The notes under the pieces are model-generated. The model ran no database searches. It saw only the letters and a program-made list of their open reading frames with translations, and had not been told where the DNA came from. Both the position numbers and the translations under genes were made by a program. Positions 1-7,398 of a stretch of DNA of 64,000 nt are shown here, piece by piece (position 1 is the stretch's first letter; every line of letters starts with the position of its first letter). The DNA is taken from positions 178,753-242,752 of the forward strand of contig NZ_FOGY01000009.1 in the NCBI RefSeq assembly GCF_900111345.1. Direction: 5' to 3'. The DNA is from Psychrobacillus sp. OK032 (GTDB lineage Bacteria; Bacillota; Bacilli; Bacillales_A; Planococcaceae).

Positions 1-239
1 TTTTGAACGTAATCACATGCTGCTTGACGCAATTCAAATAAACCAGCAGTCTCTGTGTAAGCAGTTTTATTTTCTTCAATTGCTTTAAGACCCGCTGCTT
101 TAATATATTCAGGTGTTGGAAAATTCGGTTGCCCGAATGTAAGGTTTATAATATCTGGTGAACGATCAATCTTGTTGGAAATTTTCCGTATTCCTGATAA
201 TTCGATTTCTTTTACATTTTTATTAAGTAGATTAATCAT
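1..239 (-). CDS. Class I/II aminotransferase, N-terminal part only
   Basis: Reading leftward from an ATG at 239 the frame is open to the window edge, about 79 residues. It contains the motif FGQPNFPTPEYIKAA followed by AYTETAGLFELRQAA, the usual N-terminal substrate-binding region of fold-type I PLP aminotransferases of the PatA/aspartate aminotransferase group. An AGAAGGG ribosome binding site lies about 10 bases ahead of the ATG. The catalytic lysine would lie outside the window, so substrate and activity cannot be judged. It points the same way as the IclR regulator gene, about 200 bases downstream of it, and may belong to the same catabolic locus. Confidence 0.75.
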   Translation of the reverse strand, partial: MINLLNKNVKEIELSGIRKISNKIDRSPDIINLTFGQPNFPTPEYIKAAGLKAIEENKTAYTETAGLFELRQAACDYVQ

Positions 240-302
240 TTTTGTTTTATCCCTTCTGAAGTGAAATTTATGTTTAAGTAGAATCCCGTATTTTTCTTAT
301 TG

Positions 303-452
303 CTTAGGAAATGATAAAAACTAAGACAGTGGATAACTTCCTACAAGTGAATCCCGTCCAGACTCCAGCGCCTTGCTCCTGCGCAAAGCTCGTCGCAGAA
401 GAACGTTGCCCCTCGGGGGCAAAGACAGGCGCTTGCGCTTTTGTTCTTAGTT
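303..452. repeat. Dispersed repeat family A, copy 1, with an inserted module
   Basis: The text around TGGATAACTTCCTACAAGTG (about 330-349), then CCGTC.AGACTCCAGCGCCTTG, recurs at 22012-22105 and 37155-37245. In this copy the CGCCTTGC / GCGCTTTTGTTC junction is split by about 60 extra bases, including the 26-base module also found at 7291-7316 and 55595-55620. It fills the gap between two same-strand genes. Confidence 0.7.
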
Positions 453-1184
453 TTGATAGCTCATCTTCCACGAAATTTTATTCCCTGTACTTACCACCTC
501 CTCTATTATTCTTTTCAATTTATCATCTGGTAAGGTGGAAATATTCAATTTGATACTAACAGCACCGACGACGCCTCCAGAATTATTAAGTATTGGTGTA
601 GCTATAGTAATAATTCCATCCCCCCGTTCCTCATGATTTACTTCATAGCCATCCATTCTTATTTTGTCTAAAAGCTCATTGAAAGCTGTTCTCTCAGGTT
701 CCTCAATTACTTCTATTACTAATTTTTCTATATAATCTGATGGCATATGTGCAAGCATGGTCAAATTAGCGACACCAATATGTAATGGTGTTCTTTTTCC
801 TAATTTGTCATGTGTACGTATTGTTTGATTTACACAGTCGATTCGTTCGATAATAATAGATTCTTTGCCAATAGGTTTACTCAAATACACCGTTGCATCG
901 ACGGTTCGCATTAAATTTTCCAATTCTGGTCGTAACAAACTGACATAATCTAGCGTGTCGTAAACAGTAAGGCCATATTCAAGCCATAAGGTACCGAGTC
1001 CATACTGCTTGTGTTGTGGGTCTTGTTGAATCATTTCATGTTTAATCATTGCATTCAGGATACGATGTATGGAACTAGTAGGAAGGTCACATTCTTTAGC
1101 TATTTCCGTGATAGAGAAAAATCTGTTCGGATCATGATTGATTAATACTTGAATTATTTTAAGCGCCCGATCTATAGTTTGCAT
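447..1184 (-). CDS. IclR-family transcriptional regulator
   Basis: 245 residues, the normal length for the family. Residues about 5-60 form the IclR winged helix-turn-helix (FSITEIAKECDLPTSSIHRI is the recognition region). Residues about 75-240 are the IclR effector-binding domain, including the typical YLSKPIGKESIIIERID and GYEVNHEERGDGIITIATPI stretches. IclR proteins usually control nearby catabolic or uptake operons in response to a small carboxylic or aromatic effector. It is divergent from the ABC importer operon that starts at 1667, with a 480-base intergenic region between them, and so is the likely regulator of that operon. The effector is unknown. Confidence 0.9.
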   Translation of the reverse strand: MQTIDRALKIIQVLINHDPNRFFSITEIAKECDLPTSSIHRILNAMIKHEMIQQDPQHKQYGLGTLWLEYGLTVYDTLDYVSLLRPELENLMRTVDATVYLSKPIGKESIIIERIDCVNQTIRTHDKLGKRTPLHIGVANLTMLAHMPSDYIEKLVIEVIEEPERTAFNELLDKIRMDGYEVNHEERGDGIITIATPILNNSGGVVGAVSIKLNISTLPDDKLKRIIEEVVSTGNKISWKMSYQN

Positions 1185-1666
1185 TTAAATACCTGCCTTT
1201 CTTTAAATGATATAAAATTTAGAATAATAGATAAGAATTAGTTAAAAATGTAGTCATAATAACCTATTACTCTACTTATGTATATGGTGCTTTTTTCTTG
1301 TTGCGCCAGACAAGCAAATATTAACTTTACTTATATTAACTAAAAATTCAAAATAAAATGAATTGACAATAAATTTATTTTTAATTATATTAGAAACAGT
1401 TCCCACTAGCAAGAATTAAATTTCACTAGGTGGAAAGGGTGATAGGGAAAATTAGGGGAAAGTAATTTTGGGGTCGATATGTTCGGTAAAATGCAGTAAT
1501 TCATCATGTAACAAAATTACGGGCTAGATAAATTTTTAGATACACAAGAATGATAGATATTTGATTAGTTAAGTAATGTAGGAGTGTGACATATTAATAG
1601 AATTAGAGTTAATAACAATCCAATTAATTTGACTAAATTTTTTTTACTAAGATTGGAGGTACATGT
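1185..1666. other. Intergenic region between iclR-like gene and importer operon
   Basis: No gene is seen. It is AT-rich and holds a near-perfect sigma-A promoter (1363-1391) reading right and an imperfect inverted repeat just after the predicted start (TTCCCACTAG at about 1399 with CTAGGTGGAA at about 1425), which could be a regulator site or an RNA hairpin. About 230 further bases up to the first gene have no recognised element. Confidence 0.55.
1363..1391 (+). promoter_or_regulatory. Sigma-A promoter of the importer operon
   Basis: TTGACA (1363-1368), a 17-base spacer, TATATT (1386-1391). Transcription would start near 1398, leaving an unusually long leader of about 270 bases before the first start codon at 1667. 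Confidence 0.75.
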
Positions 1667-2767
1667 ATGACATTAGGCAACAGTTTATCGGTTGTTAATG
1701 CGACAAAATACTATAAGAAATTTAAAGCAGTTGATGATGTTAATTTAACTGTTAATCAAGGAGAATTTCTTACTATATTGGGACCAAGCGGATCAGGAAA
1801 AACCTCCTTACTAAAGTTAATAGCCGGATTTGAACAATTAAGCAATGGATCTATTATGTTGAACCATCAAGATATTTCTAACAAAAAGCCTTATGAACGA
1901 CAAATAGGCATGTTATTTCAAAATTACGCTCTTTTTCCACATATGACTGTTTTTGATAATATTGCTTATCCGCTTTCTCTCCGTAAAATGACGAAGGAAG
2001 AAGTGAAACAGAAAGTGGAAAGTATTCTTAAACTTATTCATCTCGAAGAATATGCACAGAGATATCCAGAGCAGCTTAGTGGAGGACAGCAACAACGAGT
2101 AGCTTTGGCCAGAGCAATTGTTTTCAATCCACCACTGCTATTATTGGACGAACCACTTGGCGCGCTGGATAAGCAATTACGAAAGCAGATGCAGTTAGAG
2201 ATAAAGCAAATTCAAGAACATGTTGGTATTACTACAGTGAGTGTAACGCATGACCAAGAAGAAGCATTAACGATGTCTGATAAAATTTGCGTTATGAATA
2301 AAGGAAGAATTGAACAGGTTGATAGTCCTGAAATGCTATATAAACAACCTAAAAATCGCTTTGTTGCAGAATTTATCGGTGAAATAAACTTGATAAAAGG
2401 GCAGGTTGTAAGCGTAACGGATGGAAATGCGATGGTTAAGGTTAATGAGGGCATGAGAGTTAATATAGAAATTAACAAAGACGTTGCGGAAGAAATGAAG
2501 AATAAGTCAATGCTTATTGGTCTTCGTCCAGAGAATATTCAGATTGCCAGAGATCAAACCCAGTTCCACAATACGATTCGAGTTAAAGTATTAGAAACCA
2601 TTTATGTAGGAGAAGCAATAAATATCAAGACAAAAATGGATACGGGAGAAGAAATCATGGCGAAAATTCCTGCACACATGTCTGAATTGATTGTAAAAGG
2701 TGAGGAGATTCTCTTAGGTTGGAATAGTAAGGATGCGTGTTTAATTCCTGATGAAACACCTATATGA
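1667..2767 (+). CDS. ABC transporter ATP-binding protein, PotA-like
   Basis: 366 residues. The nucleotide-binding domain shows Walker A GPSGSGKT (39-46), signature LSGGQ (137-141), Walker B LLLLDEP (157-163) and the H-loop histidine 195. The C-terminal ~110 residues form a TOBE domain, as in PotA and other spermidine/putrescine, iron or thiamine importer ATPases. The ATG at 1667 follows GGAGGT. It is the first gene of a four-gene importer operon (ATPase, lipoprotein, two permeases). It should drive uptake at the inner face of the membrane; the substrate is set by the binding protein and cannot be read from this subunit. Confidence 0.93.
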   Translation: MTLGNSLSVVNATKYYKKFKAVDDVNLTVNQGEFLTILGPSGSGKTSLLKLIAGFEQLSNGSIMLNHQDISNKKPYERQIGMLFQNYALFPHMTVFDNIAYPLSLRKMTKEEVKQKVESILKLIHLEEYAQRYPEQLSGGQQQRVALARAIVFNPPLLLLDEPLGALDKQLRKQMQLEIKQIQEHVGITTVSVTHDQEEALTMSDKICVMNKGRIEQVDSPEMLYKQPKNRFVAEFIGEINLIKGQVVSVTDGNAMVKVNEGMRVNIEINKDVAEEMKNKSMLIGLRPENIQIARDQTQFHNTIRVKVLETIYVGEAINIKTKMDTGEEIMAKIPAHMSELIVKGEEILLGWNSKDACLIPDETPI

Positions 2768-2808
2768 CTATTAACAAAATATAAACTAGAGAAAGAGTGG
2801 GAAGTTAT

Positions 2809-3864
2809 ATGCCAAAAAAATTGGGATTATTCTTTGTTGCATTGCTAGTGGCACTTATCGTTGCAGGTTGTGGTGGAGAAGCTAGTGGCGATACGGATAA
2901 AAAAAATAAAGAACTAGTTGTTGTAGATTGGGGAGGTCCATATACGGAAGTTCATAAGAAAGTTTCGTTTGAACCATTTGAAAAGGAACATGGCGTCAAA
3001 GTTACTGTCGTAACCCCACCTGATATTGGTAAATTAAAGGCTATGGTACAAAGTGGAAATGTTGAATGGGATGTTGTCAGCGTTGGTAACGACTTTGCTA
3101 TTCGTGGTGGAGAGGAAGGCCTTCTTGAAAAGTTAGACTTTAACGTGATTAGTACGGAGGGTCTACCGAAAGAGCTTGTGCACGATTATGGAGTACCAGA
3201 AAATATGTTTTCAACAGTAATTGCTTATAATACGGAAGCTTTTCCTGCAGATAAACAACCTAAAAATTGGGCTGACTTTTGGGACACTGAAAAGTTTCCT
3301 GGGCCGCGTGGGTTATATAAAGATCCTATGTGGACATTAGAGGCTGCGCTTCTTGCAGACGGAGTAGACCCAGCAAATTTATACCCTTTAGATGTTGATC
3401 GTGCCTTCGCAAAACTAGATGAACTAAAAGACGATATAAAAGTTTGGTGGACTGCTGGGGCTCAACCACCAGAACTTCTTGCAACCAACGAAGTTCCATT
3501 AACAAGTGCTTGGAGTGGTCGTATCACGGTAGCAGCCGATCAAGGAGCACCGGTAAAAGTAGATTTTAATCAAGGATTTATGATGTCCAATTCCTGGGCT
3601 GTACCGAAAGGAGCACCAAATAAAGATTTAGCAATGAAATTTATAGCATTCACTCTTGCACCAGAGCAACAGGCTGGTCTTTCTTCTCAATACGATAATG
3701 GACCAGCAAATACTGATGCAATCCCTCTGTTATCTGAGGAATCCGTAAATCGTTTAGGGCTATCTTCTGACCAACAGGAACAACAAGTTTTCGTAAATAG
3801 CGGATGGTGGGTTGAAAACTATGATAAAGTGAACGAACGTTTTCAACAGTGGCTTCTAGAGTAG
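2809..3864 (+). CDS. ABC transporter substrate-binding lipoprotein, PotD-like
   Basis: About 351 residues from the ATG at 2809; a GTG at 2797 would add MGSY, but GAGTGGGA just before 2809 fits a ribosome site better. The N terminus is a lipoprotein signal (hydrophobic LFFVALLVALIVAGC, lipobox VAGC), so it is anchored outside the membrane. The rest resembles the periplasmic-binding family containing PotD (DWGGPY near the start, WDVVSVGND, SWAVPKGAPNKDLAMKFIAF near the end). Members bind polyamines, but the same family binds other small charged molecules. With LDH-like and aminotransferase genes nearby, a polyamine is not certain. Confidence 0.9.
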   Translation: MPKKLGLFFVALLVALIVAGCGGEASGDTDKKNKELVVVDWGGPYTEVHKKVSFEPFEKEHGVKVTVVTPPDIGKLKAMVQSGNVEWDVVSVGNDFAIRGGEEGLLEKLDFNVISTEGLPKELVHDYGVPENMFSTVIAYNTEAFPADKQPKNWADFWDTEKFPGPRGLYKDPMWTLEAALLADGVDPANLYPLDVDRAFAKLDELKDDIKVWWTAGAQPPELLATNEVPLTSAWSGRITVAADQGAPVKVDFNQGFMMSNSWAVPKGAPNKDLAMKFIAFTLAPEQQAGLSSQYDNGPANTDAIPLLSEESVNRLGLSSDQQEQQVFVNSGWWVENYDKVNERFQQWLLE

Positions 3865-3880
3865 TAATGGGGGTGTAGGT

Positions 3881-4783
3881 ATGATTGAAGTGAAAAAAGA
3901 ACCAAGGATACTCGCTCAGCGGGTATCTTTTTCCCATCGGTTAGCAAGAATCTCGGGGTTACAATGGCTTCTTTTAATTATTCCATTGGGATATATTATG
4001 ATTTTGATGGTTTTTTCCATGATGGATTTTTTCAAACTTAGCTTATTTAATGAAGATGGCTTTACATTAGAGTATTTTAGCCATATTTTTTCAACCGATA
4101 TTTATTTGAAAGTGCTTTGGGTGACGCTAAAAATAGCCCTTCTTGTTACGTTTTTTTCGTTAATTGTCGCTTATCCTCTAGCTTATATGTTAGTAAGAAC
4201 AACATCTAAGTTGTGGAAAAAGATTATATTAGCCTCTGTTTTAATTCCTTTTTGGATAAGTTTGCTAGTTCGGACATTTGCTTGGTCGATTTTACTGCGT
4301 AAAAATGGGGTTATTAATATGATTCTAATGGAAATGGGGATTATCGATCAACCACTTGAACTTATCTACAATACCACTGGAGTAGTCATTGCCATGACTC
4401 ATATTCTTCTTCCATACATGGTGTTGAGTCTTTACTCTGTTATGGAAGGAATTGATCAAAGATTACTTCTAGCTGCACAAAGCATGGGAGCACGTCCTTG
4501 GAAAGCGTTCACACAGGTTTTTCTACCATTGTCTATTCCAGGCGTTCTTTCCGGTTCTCTGCTGGTGTTTGTAATGGGAATAGGATACTTCATTACACCG
4601 GCTTTATTGGGTGGATCAAAAACAACAATGATCTCTATGTTGATAGAAAGTAATATTAATACAACTTTAAATTGGCATTTGGCTTCAGCTTTAGCCCTTG
4701 TCCTATTTATGGCAACCTTGATTTTGTTATTTATAGCGGTCTTGTTGACAGGAAAAAACCCGGTATTAAAGGAGTTGGAATAA
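3881..4783 (+). CDS. ABC transporter permease, PotB-like
   Basis: 300 residues with about six hydrophobic segments. The inner-membrane coupling loop reads LLLAAQSMGARPWKAFTQVFLPLSIPGVLSG, matching the EAA motif of binding-protein-dependent permeases. It begins 17 bases after the lipoprotein gene and ends one base before the next permease start, so it is clearly cotranscribed. It would form the membrane channel with the following permease. Confidence 0.92.
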   Translation: MIEVKKEPRILAQRVSFSHRLARISGLQWLLLIIPLGYIMILMVFSMMDFFKLSLFNEDGFTLEYFSHIFSTDIYLKVLWVTLKIALLVTFFSLIVAYPLAYMLVRTTSKLWKKIILASVLIPFWISLLVRTFAWSILLRKNGVINMILMEMGIIDQPLELIYNTTGVVIAMTHILLPYMVLSLYSVMEGIDQRLLLAAQSMGARPWKAFTQVFLPLSIPGVLSGSLLVFVMGIGYFITPALLGGSKTTMISMLIESNINTTLNWHLASALALVLFMATLILLFIAVLLTGKNPVLKELE

Positions 4784-4784
4784 G

Positions 4785-5564
4785 ATGTGGCTTAAGATAA
4801 CAGTAGGACTTATTATCATTGTCTTAATTTCACCTATCTTGGTGGTTATACCTATGTCCTTTTCTTCCTCTAGTTTTTTTGAATTTCCACCGCCTGGTTA
4901 CTCATTAAAATGGTATGGCAGTTTCTTTAATAATCAAGAATGGGTAATTGGTTTGTTGCGTAGCCTTTTCATTGCTTTGTTTACTTCAATTCTAGCGACT
5001 ATCTTAGGAATTATGGCTTCACTTACTGTTACTAGATTAAACTTTTGGGGAAAAAAGCTGTTTATGACTTTAATGGTGGCACCGATGATTATTCCAGTAA
5101 TTATTACCGGGGTTGCCCTCTATCATTCATTTGCACCGCTGAATTTGACAAATAATTTTATAGGATTGATTTTGGCACATGCAGTTTTGGCTATTCCAGT
5201 TGTTTTTGTAACCGTAACAGCTAGTTTAAAGGGAATGGATCGTAATCTAGAATGGGCAGCTTTGGGACTAGGGTCAACCCCTATAGGAGCTTTTTTTAAA
5301 GTAACTCTTCCTTTGATTCGCCCGGGAGTTTTATCAGGAGCTTTATTTGCTTTTATCATTTCCTTAGATGAAGTAGTCGTAACCATGTTTTTAGCGGGTT
5401 CAAAGACAAAAACATTACCTATCGCTATGTGGGAAAATCTTCGCATTCAAGTTGACCCGACGATGGCGGCAGTTTCAACGATTCTTATTGGATTAACTAT
5501 TTCATTGTTTGTATCACAAGAACTGGTTTCTGCACGGAAAGCGCGTCTAAAAAACAAATTCTAG
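4785..5564 (+). CDS. ABC transporter permease, PotC-like
   Basis: 259 residues, about six membrane segments, with the EAA-type loop NLEWAALGLGSTPIGAFFKVTLPLIRPGVLSGA near residue 155-185. Its ATG comes almost directly after the stop of the preceding permease, which suggests translational coupling. Second half of the heteromeric channel of the importer. Confidence 0.92.
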   Translation: MWLKITVGLIIIVLISPILVVIPMSFSSSSFFEFPPPGYSLKWYGSFFNNQEWVIGLLRSLFIALFTSILATILGIMASLTVTRLNFWGKKLFMTLMVAPMIIPVIITGVALYHSFAPLNLTNNFIGLILAHAVLAIPVVFVTVTASLKGMDRNLEWAALGLGSTPIGAFFKVTLPLIRPGVLSGALFAFIISLDEVVVTMFLAGSKTKTLPIAMWENLRIQVDPTMAAVSTILIGLTISLFVSQELVSARKARLKNKF

Positions 5565-5617
5565 TAATCGAAATATACAAAGCGAGATGTTGTTAGAACA
5601 ATTAATGGGGGATATTT

Positions 5618-6568
5618 ATGGCTAATAAAGTTAATAGAGTCGCAGTAATAGGAACAGGATTTGTTGGTTCAAGTTACGCATATGCTTTAGTTAATCAAGC
5701 TATAACGGAAGAACTGGTATTAATTGATATGAATAGTGATAAGGCAGAAGGGGAGGCTATGGATTTAAACCATGGCAAACTTTATTCTCCTTCCCCTACG
5801 AAAGTTTGGCAGGGTGATTATAGTGATTGTAAAGATGCAGATATTGTGTGTATTACTGCTGGAGTAAGTCAAAGTGAAGAGGAAACACGATTAACTGTGG
5901 TTGAAAAAAATACGAGGATAGTAAAGAACATTGTTGAAAAGATTATGGATTCCGGTTTTGATGGAATTTTTATTATTGCAACAAATCCAGTAGATATCAT
6001 AACTTATGCAACATGGAAGTTTTCAGGACTACCTAAGGAAAGAGTAATTGGTTCTGGCACATTATTAGATACAGCTAGGTATCTATTTATGCTAGGGGAG
6101 TATTTTAACGTAGATTCACGAAGTATTAATGGGTATATAATTGGCGAGCATGGTGACTCACAGTTAGCTGCATTCAGCACAACAACAATCGGCGGTAAAT
6201 CAGTACTGGACATTGTCGATACTAATAGTAAATACACTCTAGAGGATCTCGAAAAAATTGCCGTAAGTGTTCGTGATGCAGCAAATCATATTGCCGAGCG
6301 CAAGGGATCCACTTATTACGGAATTGGAATTGGATTAGCTAAACTTACAAAAGCTATTTTTAAAAATGAAAATGTCATTCTGCCTGTATCGGCATACTTA
6401 GATGGTGAATACGGATTTAATGATATTTATATTGGCGTGCCAGCGATTATAAACAGGCAGGGTTTACGAGAAATTGTTGAAATTGACTTAAATACCGATG
6501 AAAAAGAAAAATTATCATCATCCATTCATGTTTTGAAGGGTGCAATGGAGCAAGTATTTACCACTTAA
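5618..6568 (+). CDS. ldh: L-lactate dehydrogenase family protein
   Basis: 316 residues. NAD-binding motif GTGFVG at 12-17; active-site loop Gln85 (in VSQSEEETR) and Arg91; catalytic pair Asp151 and His178 (in IGEHGD) with substrate-binding Arg154. Gln at the position equal to Gln102 of classical LDH indicates a lactate-type rather than malate-type specificity pocket. It should interconvert pyruvate (or a similar 2-oxo acid) and the 2-hydroxy acid. It lies 53 bases after the importer permease with its own GGGGGAT ribosome site, and a terminator follows at 6660, so it may be the last gene of the importer operon. Such a position is unusual for a fermentative ldh, so a catabolic role on another 2-hydroxy acid is possible. 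Confidence 0.88.
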   Translation: MANKVNRVAVIGTGFVGSSYAYALVNQAITEELVLIDMNSDKAEGEAMDLNHGKLYSPSPTKVWQGDYSDCKDADIVCITAGVSQSEEETRLTVVEKNTRIVKNIVEKIMDSGFDGIFIIATNPVDIITYATWKFSGLPKERVIGSGTLLDTARYLFMLGEYFNVDSRSINGYIIGEHGDSQLAAFSTTTIGGKSVLDIVDTNSKYTLEDLEKIAVSVRDAANHIAERKGSTYYGIGIGLAKLTKAIFKNENVILPVSAYLDGEYGFNDIYIGVPAIINRQGLREIVEIDLNTDEKEKLSSSIHVLKGAMEQVFTT

Positions 6569-6659
6569 ACAAGTATATAAAAAGAGTGTATATTACACTA
6601 AAACAAATCATTAACAAAAGACGGCAGTCCAAACCTTCTATTTCGCTAAATCACCAGAA

Positions 6660-6695
6660 GAGACCTTCAACAATTTACTGTTGAAAGGTCTTTTT
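6660..6695 (+). terminator. Intrinsic terminator after ldh-like gene
   Basis: GACCTTCAACA pairs with TGTTGAAAGGTC (one bulge), followed by TTTTT. Confidence 0.8.
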
Positions 6696-6764
6696 CGATT
6701 ACAAGGAATTAATAACGCTATTTGAATATGCATTTATCTAATTCTTTTGAATGGTTTTCTCCAA

Positions 6765-6793
6765 TTGACTCCATTTCAAAAAGATGATATATT
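6765..6793 (+). promoter_or_regulatory. Sigma-A promoter of the structured RNA
   Basis: TTGACT (6765-6770), 17-base spacer, TATATT (6788-6793). Start of transcription is expected near 6800. Confidence 0.75.
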
Positions 6794-6824
6794 ATAAATA
6801 TTCTAAATAAAGGTATGGTGAAGT

Positions 6825-6848
6825 ATGTCTGTTGTAGGTATAAACTAA
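6825..6848 (+). CDS. Possible leader peptide (7 codons)
   Basis: ATG at 6825 gives MSVVGIN then stop. AAAGG (6809-6813) and GGTG (6817-6820) lie upstream as possible ribosome sites. Its codons 4-6 overlap the left half of the stem 6834-6841/6934-6941, so a ribosome on it would open that stem. A second overlapping reading frame begins at ATG 6815 (12 codons). Translation is inferred, not shown. Confidence 0.35.
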   Translation: MSVVGIN

Positions 6849-6997
6849 TTTAGTTTAATAAGGCTTTTAATAACTGGTTTTAATACAGTTCATTAAGTGT
6901 GCCTAGTTTCACAGTGTTTAAGCAACATTGTGAATACCTACCTAAAGACTGCTTCCTTTTCCATATAATCGTTTAACATTATTCGTATGTTAAGACG

Positions 6998-7036
6998 AAG
7001 AGCGTGGTGGGATTTTTCCTGCCATGCTCTTTTTCT
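6998..7036 (+). terminator. Intrinsic terminator of the structured RNA
   Basis: AGAGCGTGG (6999-7007) pairs with CCATGCTCT (7022-7030) with one G-T pair, then TTTTCTTTTC. Confidence 0.8.
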
Positions 7037-7070
7037 TTTCTACCTATTATTTGTAGACGATAAAAATGCC

Positions 7071-7172
7071 TTGTGATCACCACAAGGCGGATGCCCGCAG
7101 GAGCTTTCTATCCATTTTTCAAGTTTAGTCGAAAAACGGAAAGGTAGGAGAGATTCTTGCGGGCATTTTCTA
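7071..7172. repeat. Imperfect inverted repeat, MITE-like or alternative RNA fold
   Basis: GATGCCCGCAGGA (from about 7089) faces TTCTTGCGGGCATTTT (about 7155-7171). AAAATGCC at 7071 could compete for the same right arm, and CCTTGTG/CACAAGG (7077-7095) forms a hairpin between them. It lies between the terminator and the repeat block before the MutS2-like gene. Confidence 0.45.
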
Positions 7173-7180
7173 ATTTCATT

Positions 7181-7385
7181 CAGTAGGGTTAAAAACCCTA
7201 CTAGCCTAAGCACGTCACATCTATGCGACGACGGCTACCTGACCTGCGTCACGCAGGCCTAAGCTCAATTCAGAATCTGGACGCACTGTTTTCTGCGACG
7301 AGCTTTGCGCAGGAGCACTGTCTTTTCTGCGGAGCTGAACAAAGTAAAGCGGAAGCAAATACGCCAAGGTGAATTTGATTATTTA
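7181..7385. repeat. Dispersed repeat family C, copy 1
   Basis: Starts with the perfect hairpin AGTAGGGTT/AACCCTACT, continues with CCTAAGC..GTCAC, contains the mini-hairpin CCTGCGTCACGCAGG (7243-7257), GCTCAATTCAGAATCTGGACGC, an inverted copy of module D (7291-7316), and ends in ATACGCCAAGGTGAATTTGATT directly before the ribosome site of the next gene. The same tail occurs before yitJ (25168-25182). Confidence 0.75.
7291..7316 (-). repeat. Module D (26 bp), inverted copy
   Basis: Exact reverse complement of 375-400. The shared core is CCTGCGCAAAGCTCGTCGCA. Confidence 0.85.
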
Positions 7386-7398
7386 AGGAGGACCACCC

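Larger units (their letters stand above)
6800..7036 (+). ncRNA. Unrecognised structured leader or small RNA
   Basis: Downstream of a strong promoter the transcript can fold into a closed multi-branch structure. An 8-bp closing stem pairs 6834-6841 (GTAGGTAT) with 6934-6941 (ATACCTAC). Inside are hairpin AAACTA/TAGTTT (6842-6856), an arm closed by AGGC 6861-6864 with GCCT 6901-6904 and capped by AACTG/CAGTT (6872-6890), and a 9-bp hairpin 6910-6932. A further hairpin (6970-6997) precedes the terminator. A 7-codon ORF covers the 5' strand of the closing stem. It does not match riboswitch classes I can recognise. It may be an attenuator for the MutS2-like gene at 7399 or an independent ~235-base RNA. 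Confidence 0.6.

Noticed and set aside
311..553. Rightward 80-residue frame
   Set aside because: It runs through repeat family A and over the end of the iclR-like gene; no ribosome site or family match.
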